Source: Streptococcus sp. Marseille-Q0941 (GTDB lineage: Bacteria; Bacillota; Bacilli; Lactobacillales; Streptococcaceae). Taken from it: a DNA stretch of 64,000 nt. Numbering within the stretch: position 1 is the stretch's first letter; every line of letters starts with the position of its first letter. Both the position numbers and the translations under genes were made by a program. Where the stretch lies: NCBI RefSeq assembly GCF_943736975.1, contig NZ_CALSFO010000008.1, positions 1 through 64,000 of the forward strand. Reading direction: 5' to 3'. Shown one piece after another: positions 49,381-56,895 of the stretch. The notes below the pieces were generated by a model. The model searched no databases. It was given only the letters and a program-made list of their open reading frames with translations, and was not told the DNA's origin.

Positions 49381-50739
49381 ATGGCAGAAGTAGAAGAACT
49401 ACGAGTTCAGCCCCAGGATATCTTGGCAGAACAATCTGTATTGGGAGCTATATTTATCGATGAGAGTAAACTCGTATTTGTTCGAGAATATATTGACTCT
49501 CGAGACTTCTTTAAGTATGCTCACCGTTTGATTTTTCAGGCCATGGTTGACTTGTCAGATCGTGGCGAAGCCATTGATGCAACGACTGTTCGTACGATAT
49601 TAGATGATCAAGGTGATTTGCAAAATATTGGTGGCTTGTCCTACCTTGTTGAGATTATCAACTCTGTACCAACCTCTGCAAACGCTGAATACTATGCAAA
49701 AATTGTAGCAGAGAAAGCCACACTTCGTCGTTTAATTGCTAAGTTAACAGAGTCTGTAAACCAAGCTTACGAAGCCTCTAGCCCTGCAGATGAAATCATT
49801 GCGCAAGCAGAAAAAGGTTTGATTGATGTCAGCGAGAATGCAAATCGTAGTGGTTTTAGAAACATTCGTGACATTTTAAATCTTAACTTTGGAAACCTGG
49901 AAGTTCGATCGCAACAAACGTCGGATATTACGGGGATTGCGACTGGTTATCAAGATTTGGATCATATGACAACTGGGTTGCACGAGGAGGAGTTGATTAT
50001 TCTTGCTGCTCGTCCTGCGGTTGGTAAGACTGCTTTTGCCTTGAATATTGCTCAAAATATTGGAACCAAGCTAGACAAGACTGTTGCAATTTTCTCTCTC
50101 GAGATGGGTGCTGAGAGTCTGGTCGATCGTATGTTGGCTGCCGAAGGATTAGTGGAGTCTCACTCTATCCGTACAGGGCAACTTACTGAGGAAGAGTGGC
50201 GTAAATATACGATTGCTCAAGGAAATCTTGCAAAAGCAAGTATCTATATTGACGATACCCCTGGAATTCGAATTACGGAGATTCGTTCACGCGCCAGAAA
50301 ATTGGCACAGGAAACAGGAAATCTTGGTTTAATTTTGATTGACTACCTGCAGCTAATCACTGGGACAGGTCGTGAGAACCGTCAACAAGAGGTGTCAGAG
50401 ATTTCCCGTCAGTTGAAAATCCTAGCTAAGGAACTTAAGGTGCCTGTTATCGCGCTAAGCCAGTTGTCACGTAGTGTTGAGCAACGTCAAGATAAAAGGC
50501 CGGTGTTATCAGATATTCGTGAGTCTGGATCTATCGAGCAGGATGCGGATATCGTAGCCTTTCTCTATCGAGATGACTATTATGAACGTGGTGGCGAAGA
50601 AGAGGAAGGACTTCCGAATAACAAGGTAGAAGTTATTATCGAGAAAAACCGTAGCGGTGCACGTGGAACGGTAGAATTGATTTTCCAAAAAGAGTATAAC
50701 AAGTTTTCAAGTATTTCGAAGAGAGAGGAACAAAGATGA
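49381..50739 (+). CDS. dnaB: Replicative DNA helicase DnaB (DnaC in B. subtilis nomenclature)
   Basis: Hexameric 5'-3' helicase at the replication fork. 452 residues: N-terminal primase-contact domain (VEELRVQPQDILAEQSVLG), linker helix, RecA-type motor with Walker A ARPAVGKTAFA (about 210-220), Walker B LILIDYLQL and arginine-finger region. The C-terminus is normal length. Overlaps veg by 4 bases. The enzyme that DnaA loads at oriC. Confidence 0.97.
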   Translation: MAEVEELRVQPQDILAEQSVLGAIFIDESKLVFVREYIDSRDFFKYAHRLIFQAMVDLSDRGEAIDATTVRTILDDQGDLQNIGGLSYLVEIINSVPTSANAEYYAKIVAEKATLRRLIAKLTESVNQAYEASSPADEIIAQAEKGLIDVSENANRSGFRNIRDILNLNFGNLEVRSQQTSDITGIATGYQDLDHMTTGLHEEELIILAARPAVGKTAFALNIAQNIGTKLDKTVAIFSLEMGAESLVDRMLAAEGLVESHSIRTGQLTEEEWRKYTIAQGNLAKASIYIDDTPGIRITEIRSRARKLAQETGNLGLILIDYLQLITGTGRENRQQEVSEISRQLKILAKELKVPVIALSQLSRSVEQRQDKRPVLSDIRESGSIEQDADIVAFLYRDDYYERGGEEEEGLPNNKVEVIIEKNRSGARGTVELIFQKEYNKFSSISKREEQR

Positions 50740-51002
50740 CAGATGCATTTACAGATGTAGCCAAGATGAAAAAAATCAAGGAAGAAATCAAGGCGCATGA
50801 AGGACAAGTCGTGGAAATGACCTTAGAAAACGGTCGTAAACGTCAAAAAAATCGTTTGGGAAAACTTATTGAAGTTTATCCATCGCTCTTTATCGTTGAA
50901 TTTGGGAATGTTGAAGGGGACAAACAGGCCAATGTCTATGTTGAATCCTTCACCTATTCAGATATTTTAACAGAAAAGAATTTAATTCACTATTTGGATT
51001 AA
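50736..51002 (+). CDS. veg: Veg family protein (DUF1021)
   Basis: 88-residue protein matching B. subtilis Veg: AFTDVAKMKKIKEEIKAHEG, ENGRKRQKNRLGKLIEVYPS and LFIVEF. In B. subtilis it promotes biofilm matrix gene expression; its molecular activity is unknown. Coupled to dnaB (ATGA overlap) and closed by a small hairpin terminator. Confidence 0.9.
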   Translation: MTDAFTDVAKMKKIKEEIKAHEGQVVEMTLENGRKRQKNRLGKLIEVYPSLFIVEFGNVEGDKQANVYVESFTYSDILTEKNLIHYLD

Positions 51003-51007
51003 GGTTG

Positions 51008-51031
51008 AAAGTGGGAGTTTTCTCACTTTTT
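51008..51031 (+). terminator. Intrinsic terminator after veg
   Basis: AAAGTG(G)GAG pairs with CTCACTTT across a TTTT loop with one bulged G, followed by T-rich sequence. The same T-rich tract precedes the cbpD com-box. Confidence 0.75.
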
Positions 51032-51040
51032 TCTTTTTCT

Positions 51041-51048
51041 TTCGAATG
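51041..51048 (+). promoter_or_regulatory. Candidate SigX com-box of cbpD
   Basis: TTCGAATG preceded by a T-rich tract (51027-51041) matches 6 of 8 positions of the com-box TACGAATA. It lies about 50 bases before the cbpD start, a normal distance for a leader with RBS GAAGGAG. cbpD is a late competence gene in pneumococcus. Confidence 0.7.
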
Positions 51049-51096
51049 ATATAAATGAGGTCAACCTCAAAAATTTATCTATTCGAAGGAGAATGA

Positions 51097-52218
51097 ATGA
51101 CAGATAGTAAAAAGGGAACTTTTCTTAAGAGAACGACAGTGGGGACAGCTTCACTATTGTTAGCAGGTGCTTTTTTGTTTGGTGGAGGAGTTGTTCATGC
51201 CAATCAGGCAAACAATGGTTCCATAGCTCGTGGAGATGATTATCCTTATTATTACAAAAATAGGAGCCAAAAAATTGATAAATGGCGGCTATACTCCAGA
51301 CAGTGTACATCTTTCGCTGCTTTTCGATTAAGTAGTGTCAATGGGTTTGAACTACCAGCCGCTTATGGGCATGCGAAGGAATGGGGTTATCGAGCTCAAA
51401 GAGAAGGATATCGTGTGGATCAAAAGCCAGTGATTGGAGCTATTGCTTGGAGTACGAGGGGAACGTATGGTCACGTAGCCTGGGTTTCGAATGTGATTGG
51501 AGACATGATTGAAATCGAGGAGTACAATTACGATTATACAGAAACGTATCATCGTAGAATAGTAAAAGCAAGTTCTATGACTGGTTTCATTCATTTTAAA
51601 GATGTGGGGAATGCTAGTGTAGGGAATCATCAATCTGTACTAGCTCCTAGTGGAACTCATTTCTTTACAGAAAAAGTAGCTATTATGAATCAGCCATCAT
51701 TGACATCTACTATTATCGATTACTATGAACCTGGAATGAGTGTTCATTATGATCAAACTCTTGAAAAGGATGGCTATAGATGGATTAGTTATGTTGCACG
51801 AAGTGGGAACAGACGCTATATCCCGCTAATTAAAACAGAAACCTCTAAGAATGGATGGGAAAAACAGGGGACAACTTGGTACTACTATGAAAATGGGAAA
51901 GTGGCTCTTGGTTGGAAAAAGATAAACGGAAGTTGGTACTATTTCCAAACTAGTGGAGCAATGAGAACAGGTTGGTTAAAAGATGGATCTAAGTGGTATT
52001 ATCTGAAATCGTCTGGAGAAATGCAAACGGGTTGGTTGAAGGATAAAGGTATTTGGTATTATCTTGAAAGTTCAGGAGCAATGAAGGCTAGTCAGTGGTT
52101 CCAAGTATCAGGGAAGTATTATTACGTGAATGCATCTGGAGAATTGGCAGTAGATACGACAATCGATGGCTTCCAAGTTGACAGCAACGGTGCGCGAGTA
52201 GAACAAGCGTCCCAATAA
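51097..52218 (+). CDS. cbpD: Choline-binding murein hydrolase CbpD (competence fratricide)
   Basis: Secreted by competent cells to lyse non-competent kin and release DNA. 373 residues: signal peptide cut near VVHA-NQ (35), CHAP domain with catalytic Cys70 (RQCTSFAA) and His126 (YGHVAWV), a single SH3-type domain (about 183-245), and a C-terminal choline-binding region of about four repeats (WYYYENGKVALGW, WYYFQTSGAMRTGW, WYYLKSSGEMQTGW, WYYLESSGAMKASQW). The pneumococcal protein is recalled as about 448 residues with two SH3b domains, so this one appears to lack one. The choline-binding part implies choline-decorated teichoic acids. Confidence 0.94.
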   Translation: MTDSKKGTFLKRTTVGTASLLLAGAFLFGGGVVHANQANNGSIARGDDYPYYYKNRSQKIDKWRLYSRQCTSFAAFRLSSVNGFELPAAYGHAKEWGYRAQREGYRVDQKPVIGAIAWSTRGTYGHVAWVSNVIGDMIEIEEYNYDYTETYHRRIVKASSMTGFIHFKDVGNASVGNHQSVLAPSGTHFFTEKVAIMNQPSLTSTIIDYYEPGMSVHYDQTLEKDGYRWISYVARSGNRRYIPLIKTETSKNGWEKQGTTWYYYENGKVALGWKKINGSWYYFQTSGAMRTGWLKDGSKWYYLKSSGEMQTGWLKDKGIWYYLESSGAMKASQWFQVSGKYYYVNASGELAVDTTIDGFQVDSNGARVEQASQ

Positions 52219-52269
52219 GCTTCCTCGACAATCTAACTCTTAGCAATGGTATTTTTCCTTGCTTTCCTT

Positions 52270-52275
52270 TATAAT
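52270..52275 (+). promoter_or_regulatory. -10 element immediately before polA
   Basis: TATAAT ends 6 bases before the chosen polA ATG. No Shine-Dalgarno is visible between, and -35 is weak. If used, transcription would start at or next to the ATG (leaderless). Confidence 0.5.
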
Positions 52276-52281
52276 GGGTGT

Positions 52282-54915
52282 ATGGACAAGAAAAAATTAT
52301 TATTGATTGATGGATCTTCAGTTGCTTTTCGCGCTTTTTTCGCTCTTTACCAGCAGCTGGATCGTTTTAAAAATGACAATGGACTACATACCAATGCAAT
52401 CTATGGTTTTCACCTGATGCTAAATCACCTATTGGAACGCGTCCAGCCGAGCCATATTTTGGTTGCTTTTGATGCAGGGAAGACGACTTTCCGTACAGAG
52501 ATGTATGCAGACTATAAGGGTGGCCGGGCTAAGACACCAGATGAGTTTCGGGAACAATTCCCCTTCATTCGTGAGATGCTAGACCATCTTGGAATTCGCC
52601 ATTATGAGTTGGCTCAGTATGAGGCGGATGATATCATTGGAACTCTTGGTCGCTTGGCTGAAAATGAATCTTTTGATGTAACAATCGTCAGCGGAGATAA
52701 AGACTTAATCCAGTTGACGGATGAACATACAGTGGTTGAGATTTCTAAAAAAGGTGTGGCTGAGTTTGAGGCCTTTACGCCAGAATATCTCATGGAAAAG
52801 ATGGGAATTACCCCAGCTCAGTTTATTGATCTTAAGGCCCTTATGGGGGATAAGTCTGATAATATTCCAGGCGTGACTAAAATTGGTGAAAAGACCAGTA
52901 TCAAGCTCTTGTTAGAACATGGCTCGCTCGAAGGTATTTATGAAAATATCGATAGCATGAAGGCTTCCAAGATGAAGGAAAATCTCGTCAACGACAAGGA
53001 ACAGGCCTTCTTGTCTAAAACACTGGCAACGATTGATACCAAGGCACCAATCGAGATTGGCCTAGATGACTTAGTCTATAGGGGTCCAAATGTGGAAAGT
53101 TTAGGTAAATTCTACGATGAGATGGGCTTTAAGCAGCTCAAACAAGCCTTGAATGCTTCTCAGTCTAATCAAGCTGAGACATTAAATTTCACCATGGTGG
53201 ACAAAGTGAGTGAAGAGATGTTGAGTGCCGACTCCATCTTCCACTTTGAACTTTTTGGTGAAAACTATCATACAGATGATTTGGTTGGTTTTGCTTGGTC
53301 TTGTGGAGACAAGCTCTATGCGACAGATAAGTTGGAACTTCTGCAGGATTCGATTCTTAAGGATTTTCTAGAAAAAACACCTCTGAAAGTTTATGATTTT
53401 AAGAAAACCAAAGTCCTCTTAAATCGCTTGGGCTTGAACCTGCAGGCCCCTGCTTTTGACAGTCGCTTGGCTAAATACCTTCTCTCTACTGTCGAGAACA
53501 ATGAAATTTCAACCATTGCGAGTCTCTATGGTCAGACTTACATGGTCGATGATGAGACCTTCTACGGCAAGGGGGTCAAGAAGGCAATTCCTGAACGGGA
53601 AAAATTCTTGGAACACCTAGCTCGTAAGGTTGCTGTATTGGTTGAGACAGAGCCTGTCCTACTTGAAAAACTCAGTGAACATGGACAGTTAGATCTCCTC
53701 TATGACATGGAGCAGCCTCTGGCCTTTGTGCTTGCTAAGATGGAAATCGCTGGAATTACGGTCAAGAAAGAAACCTTGCTTGAAATGCAAGCTGAGAATG
53801 AGTTGGTCATTGAAAAGCTAACTCAGGAGATTTATGAGCTAGCTGGTGAGGAGTTTAATATCAACTCACCTAAACAGCTGGGTGAACTGCTTTTTGAAAA
53901 GTTAGGGCTTCCCCTCGAATATACCAAGAAAACCAAAACAGGTTACTCAACAGCAGTGGATGTGCTAGAGCGTCTGGCTCCTATTGCTCCAATCGTCAAG
54001 AAAATTTTAGATTATCGTCAGATTGCTAAGATACAGTCGACTTATGTGATTGGTTTGCAGGATTGGATTTTAGCGGATGGTAAGATTCATACTCGCTATG
54101 TGCAGGATTTGACTCAGACAGGGCGTCTGTCTAGTGTGGATCCAAACTTGCAAAATATTCCTGTTCGCTTGGAACAAGGTCGCCTCATTCGTAAGGCTTT
54201 CGTGCCAGAGTGGGAGGATAGTGTCCTTCTCAGCTCTGACTACTCACAGATTGAATTGCGCGTTTTGGCGCATATCTCTAAAGATGAGCACTTAATCAAG
54301 GCCTTCCAAGAGGGAGCTGATATCCATACCTCGACAGCCATGCGGGTCTTTGGAATTGAACGTCCTGAGGATGTGACTCCAAACGACCGTCGCAATGCCA
54401 AGGCTGTCAACTTTGGAGTGGTTTACGGAATTTCAGACTTTGGTTTATCAAATAATCTAGGTATCAGTCGTAAAGAGGCTAAAGCCTATATTGATACCTA
54501 TTTTGAACGCTTCCCAGGTATCAAAAATTACATGGATGAAGTGGTTCGTGAGGCGCGTGATAAGGGTTATGTAGAGACTCTTTTCAAGCGTCGTCGTGAG
54601 TTGCCAGATATCAATTCGCGTAACTTTAACATTCGTGGTTTTGCAGAGCGTACAGCAATTAACTCACCTATTCAAGGATCGGCTGCAGATATTCTCAAAA
54701 TCGCTATGATTCAGCTAGACAAGGCCTTGGTAGCAGGTGATTATCAAACCAAGATGCTGTTACAAGTGCACGATGAAATCGTTCTTGAAGTGCCTAAGTC
54801 AGAATTAGCAGCCATTAAAAAACTCGTTAAGCAAACTATGGAAGAAGCCATTCAACTCAGTGTGCCACTGATTGCTGATGAAAATGAAGGCGTGACTTGG
54901 TATGAGGCTAAATAA
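52282..54915 (+). CDS. polA: DNA polymerase I
   Basis: Processes Okazaki fragments and fills repair gaps. 877 residues: 5'-3' exonuclease domain (1-290, KLLLIDGSSVAFRAFF and the ADDIIG metal cluster), a degenerate 3'-5' exonuclease domain lacking the proofreading acidic cluster as in pneumococcus, and the Pol A polymerase (about 560-877) with DYSQIELRVLAH, RRNAKAVNFGVVYG and LQVHDEIVLE. I start at MDKKKLLLIDG; a 12-residue upstream extension contains the TATAAT and is rejected. Codon usage is richer in GC-ending codons than its left neighbours. Confidence 0.97.
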   Translation: MDKKKLLLIDGSSVAFRAFFALYQQLDRFKNDNGLHTNAIYGFHLMLNHLLERVQPSHILVAFDAGKTTFRTEMYADYKGGRAKTPDEFREQFPFIREMLDHLGIRHYELAQYEADDIIGTLGRLAENESFDVTIVSGDKDLIQLTDEHTVVEISKKGVAEFEAFTPEYLMEKMGITPAQFIDLKALMGDKSDNIPGVTKIGEKTSIKLLLEHGSLEGIYENIDSMKASKMKENLVNDKEQAFLSKTLATIDTKAPIEIGLDDLVYRGPNVESLGKFYDEMGFKQLKQALNASQSNQAETLNFTMVDKVSEEMLSADSIFHFELFGENYHTDDLVGFAWSCGDKLYATDKLELLQDSILKDFLEKTPLKVYDFKKTKVLLNRLGLNLQAPAFDSRLAKYLLSTVENNEISTIASLYGQTYMVDDETFYGKGVKKAIPEREKFLEHLARKVAVLVETEPVLLEKLSEHGQLDLLYDMEQPLAFVLAKMEIAGITVKKETLLEMQAENELVIEKLTQEIYELAGEEFNINSPKQLGELLFEKLGLPLEYTKKTKTGYSTAVDVLERLAPIAPIVKKILDYRQIAKIQSTYVIGLQDWILADGKIHTRYVQDLTQTGRLSSVDPNLQNIPVRLEQGRLIRKAFVPEWEDSVLLSSDYSQIELRVLAHISKDEHLIKAFQEGADIHTSTAMRVFGIERPEDVTPNDRRNAKAVNFGVVYGISDFGLSNNLGISRKEAKAYIDTYFERFPGIKNYMDEVVREARDKGYVETLFKRRRELPDINSRNFNIRGFAERTAINSPIQGSAADILKIAMIQLDKALVAGDYQTKMLLQVHDEIVLEVPKSELAAIKKLVKQTMEEAIQLSVPLIADENEGVTWYEAK

Positions 54916-54938
54916 AAAATAGACTATTAGACAAAAAG

Positions 54939-54973
54939 AAATCCCTTTGAACAGTAGCGTTCAAGGGGATTTT
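54939..54973. terminator. Terminator after polA
   Basis: AAATCCCTTTGAAC pairs with GTTCAAGGGGATTT (one G-T pair) followed by TTTTC. A and T flanks allow it to end polA and also the convergent permease gene downstream. Confidence 0.88.
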
Positions 54974-55020
54974 TCTTTCAGGAAAAAACAAAAGTGAAAC
55001 TATCTAGCTAATAGTAGAAT

Positions 55021-56469
55021 TTATTTGATTTGTTTCTTTTGTTCTTTTTTGGCAAGTATTGGTAGAATAACACCTAAACCAATCAGAATAATTGGGGTCA
55101 AGATGTTTGTAAGAAGAGAGAATTGCCAAGCAGTTGGATTCTCAGCATAGCTAATTTTTGGAACCATACCTAGGATACAAGCAAAGGCAGTGAAGAGGAA
55201 GCACCAAGTACCGATAACAAAGCCAAGTTTTGGATTGTTAACAAACTTGTATTCGGCATTTTTGTATGTTTTCCAAGCGCGATTGAGCATCATATAGGCA
55301 AGGAATACCCAGAGATAACGCATTGGCATTACAATAGAATTAAGGTTGGTCATCCATTTTACAAGTCCGTCAATTTCCTGAATACCAAAAATTGGAAGGA
55401 TGATGATAAGGCTAACGAGGGCGCCTGTAAGGAGGTAACCGTTAATGAGGACACCTTTTTCAGTCCGTTTACGAAGCCAACTTGGGATATAGTTTTCGTC
55501 AGCATTATTGAGAAGGATTTGCAATGGTGCGTCAATAGAGAAAGCAAGTGCCGCAATTTGTCCGACCATGTTTGTAAGAGCGTAGATTACGACAAAGAGA
55601 TTTCCAACTCCCCAAGAATTTCCTAACATTTGGAAGGCTTGATAAGCACCATTACGCATGAGGTCTTCAGGGATATTATTGCCATCAAATAGCATTCCCA
55701 TGGCAACTGAACCAAGGATAGCAGAGAGTCCTACCATGATGGCCATGACAATCATACCTTTTGGAAATTCTTTTGCAGGATTGCGAGTTTGATTCACATA
55801 AGGGGAAATTTTTTCACAACCACCAACTGCAAAGACCAGTAGTGAGATGGTTGTAAAATAAGAAAAATCAAAGTTTGGAATGTAAGTGCTCAGTTGATCC
55901 ATGTGCGGTGTCGCAAACTGGATGTCTGGCTTAATGAAAGGCAGACCGACAGCCAAAAGCACAAAGAGTAAAGACATAATCAACATGGCACTTCCTGCCA
56001 GGCTACCGATGACCTTCAGTGTTGTCAATCCTTTTGTAGAAAGGTAGAGGAAAAGTCCAAAGATTAGCAAGCAGAGAATAACAATCAAGTGGATGTCGAT
56101 TTGTTTTAGAAATTGTCCGTTACCCTGCAAGGCCCATCCAAGCGGAATCAGGATTCCTTGAGGTTTTTGTGCAAGATAAGGGATATGTACAACCCAGTAG
56201 GTCCAAGCGGCAAAGTAGGCGAGACGTTTGGTTGATGTTTTTTCAACCCAGTCACTAACACCGCTTCCGCTTTCCTTGAAGGTAGAACCTAGTTGTCCGA
56301 CGATGAGTGAATATGGGATAAAGTAGAGTGCGAGGATTAAAACCCAAGATACGACTACTGAAATCCCCTGTTGAGAATAGTTGTTGACGACGTTTCCTAG
56401 CCCCCAAACCATGTTGAAAGCAATCAGAGATACCATCAGCCAATTAAGTTGGTGTTGATCTTTTTTCAT
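55021..56469 (-). CDS. APC-superfamily amino-acid permease
   Basis: 482-residue membrane protein with about 12 hydrophobic segments. The N-terminal NWLMVSLIAFNMVWGLGNVV and the inverted-repeat arrangement place it in the APC superfamily, near the glutamate:GABA antiporter-like (GadC/YjeM) branch. Substrate is not determinable from sequence alone. It reads toward polA and carries a CcpA cre-like site in its promoter region, suggesting carbon-source control. RBS AAGGAGA is clear. Confidence 0.88.
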   Translation of the reverse strand: MKKDQHQLNWLMVSLIAFNMVWGLGNVVNNYSQQGISVVVSWVLILALYFIPYSLIVGQLGSTFKESGSGVSDWVEKTSTKRLAYFAAWTYWVVHIPYLAQKPQGILIPLGWALQGNGQFLKQIDIHLIVILCLLIFGLFLYLSTKGLTTLKVIGSLAGSAMLIMSLLFVLLAVGLPFIKPDIQFATPHMDQLSTYIPNFDFSYFTTISLLVFAVGGCEKISPYVNQTRNPAKEFPKGMIVMAIMVGLSAILGSVAMGMLFDGNNIPEDLMRNGAYQAFQMLGNSWGVGNLFVVIYALTNMVGQIAALAFSIDAPLQILLNNADENYIPSWLRKRTEKGVLINGYLLTGALVSLIIILPIFGIQEIDGLVKWMTNLNSIVMPMRYLWVFLAYMMLNRAWKTYKNAEYKFVNNPKLGFVIGTWCFLFTAFACILGMVPKISYAENPTAWQFSLLTNILTPIILIGLGVILPILAKKEQKKQIK

Positions 56470-56493
56470 AATGTCTCCTTTTCTAATAATTTT

Positions 56494-56524
56494 AGTATAT
56501 CATGTTTTTTTGAAAGCGCCTAAT
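56494..56524 (-). promoter_or_regulatory. Permease promoter with CcpA cre-like site
   Basis: Minus-strand -10 TATACT at 56499-56494. Upstream TGAAAGCGCCTAAT (plus 56511-56524) matches the catabolite-responsive element at 12 of 14 positions and overlaps the -35 region, compatible with repression by CcpA. Confidence 0.6.
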
Positions 56525-56895
56525 AAAATTCGAAATTTCCTATAAAAATCTAAAGGCTAGTTAACAGATAAGCACTAGGATTAGTTAGTTGAGAAAAGGT
56601 TATCCACAGTGTGTGAATAACTCAAGGTGTCAACAACAACAGTCTCTTTAGCGTTTTGATGTGAGAAGAAGAGACAAAATTTATAGAATAGTAAAGAATG
56701 CAAGCCTTTATAAACCCTGATAGAATAAGGTTTATAGACCTTGTTCTGTTATAAATCCTATAGACTTGGATTGGAAAAGCATTTTGAAAAAACTTGAAAA
56801 TATTTTCCAAAGAAAAGTTGAAGGTTATCAACAACCTGTGGATAACTTTATATGGATAAGAAAATCCCCTTGTACATGACAAAGGGGTTGGGTTA
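56525..56895. other. Gene-free region with a DnaA-box cluster and inverted repeats
   Basis: A 371-bp stretch with no credible gene. Five DnaA-box-like 9-mers: TTATCCACA (56600), TGTGAATAA (56612), TTATCAACA (56825), TGTGGATAA (56837) and TATGGATAA (56851). The first four form two inverted pairs, each with a 3-base gap, the same geometry as oriC. Between them lie inverted repeats GTCTCTT/AAGAGAC (56642-56675), TATAAACC/GGTTTATA (56709-56736) and TTGGAAAA/TTTTCCAA (56771-56810). Best read as a DnaA-binding locus; function is inferred, not shown. Confidence 0.65.
56861..56887 (-). terminator. Terminator after the GH92 gene
   Basis: CCCCTTTGT and ACAAGGGG (one bulge) form the stem on the minus strand, followed by ATTTTC. 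It immediately follows the GH92 stop. Confidence 0.8.
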
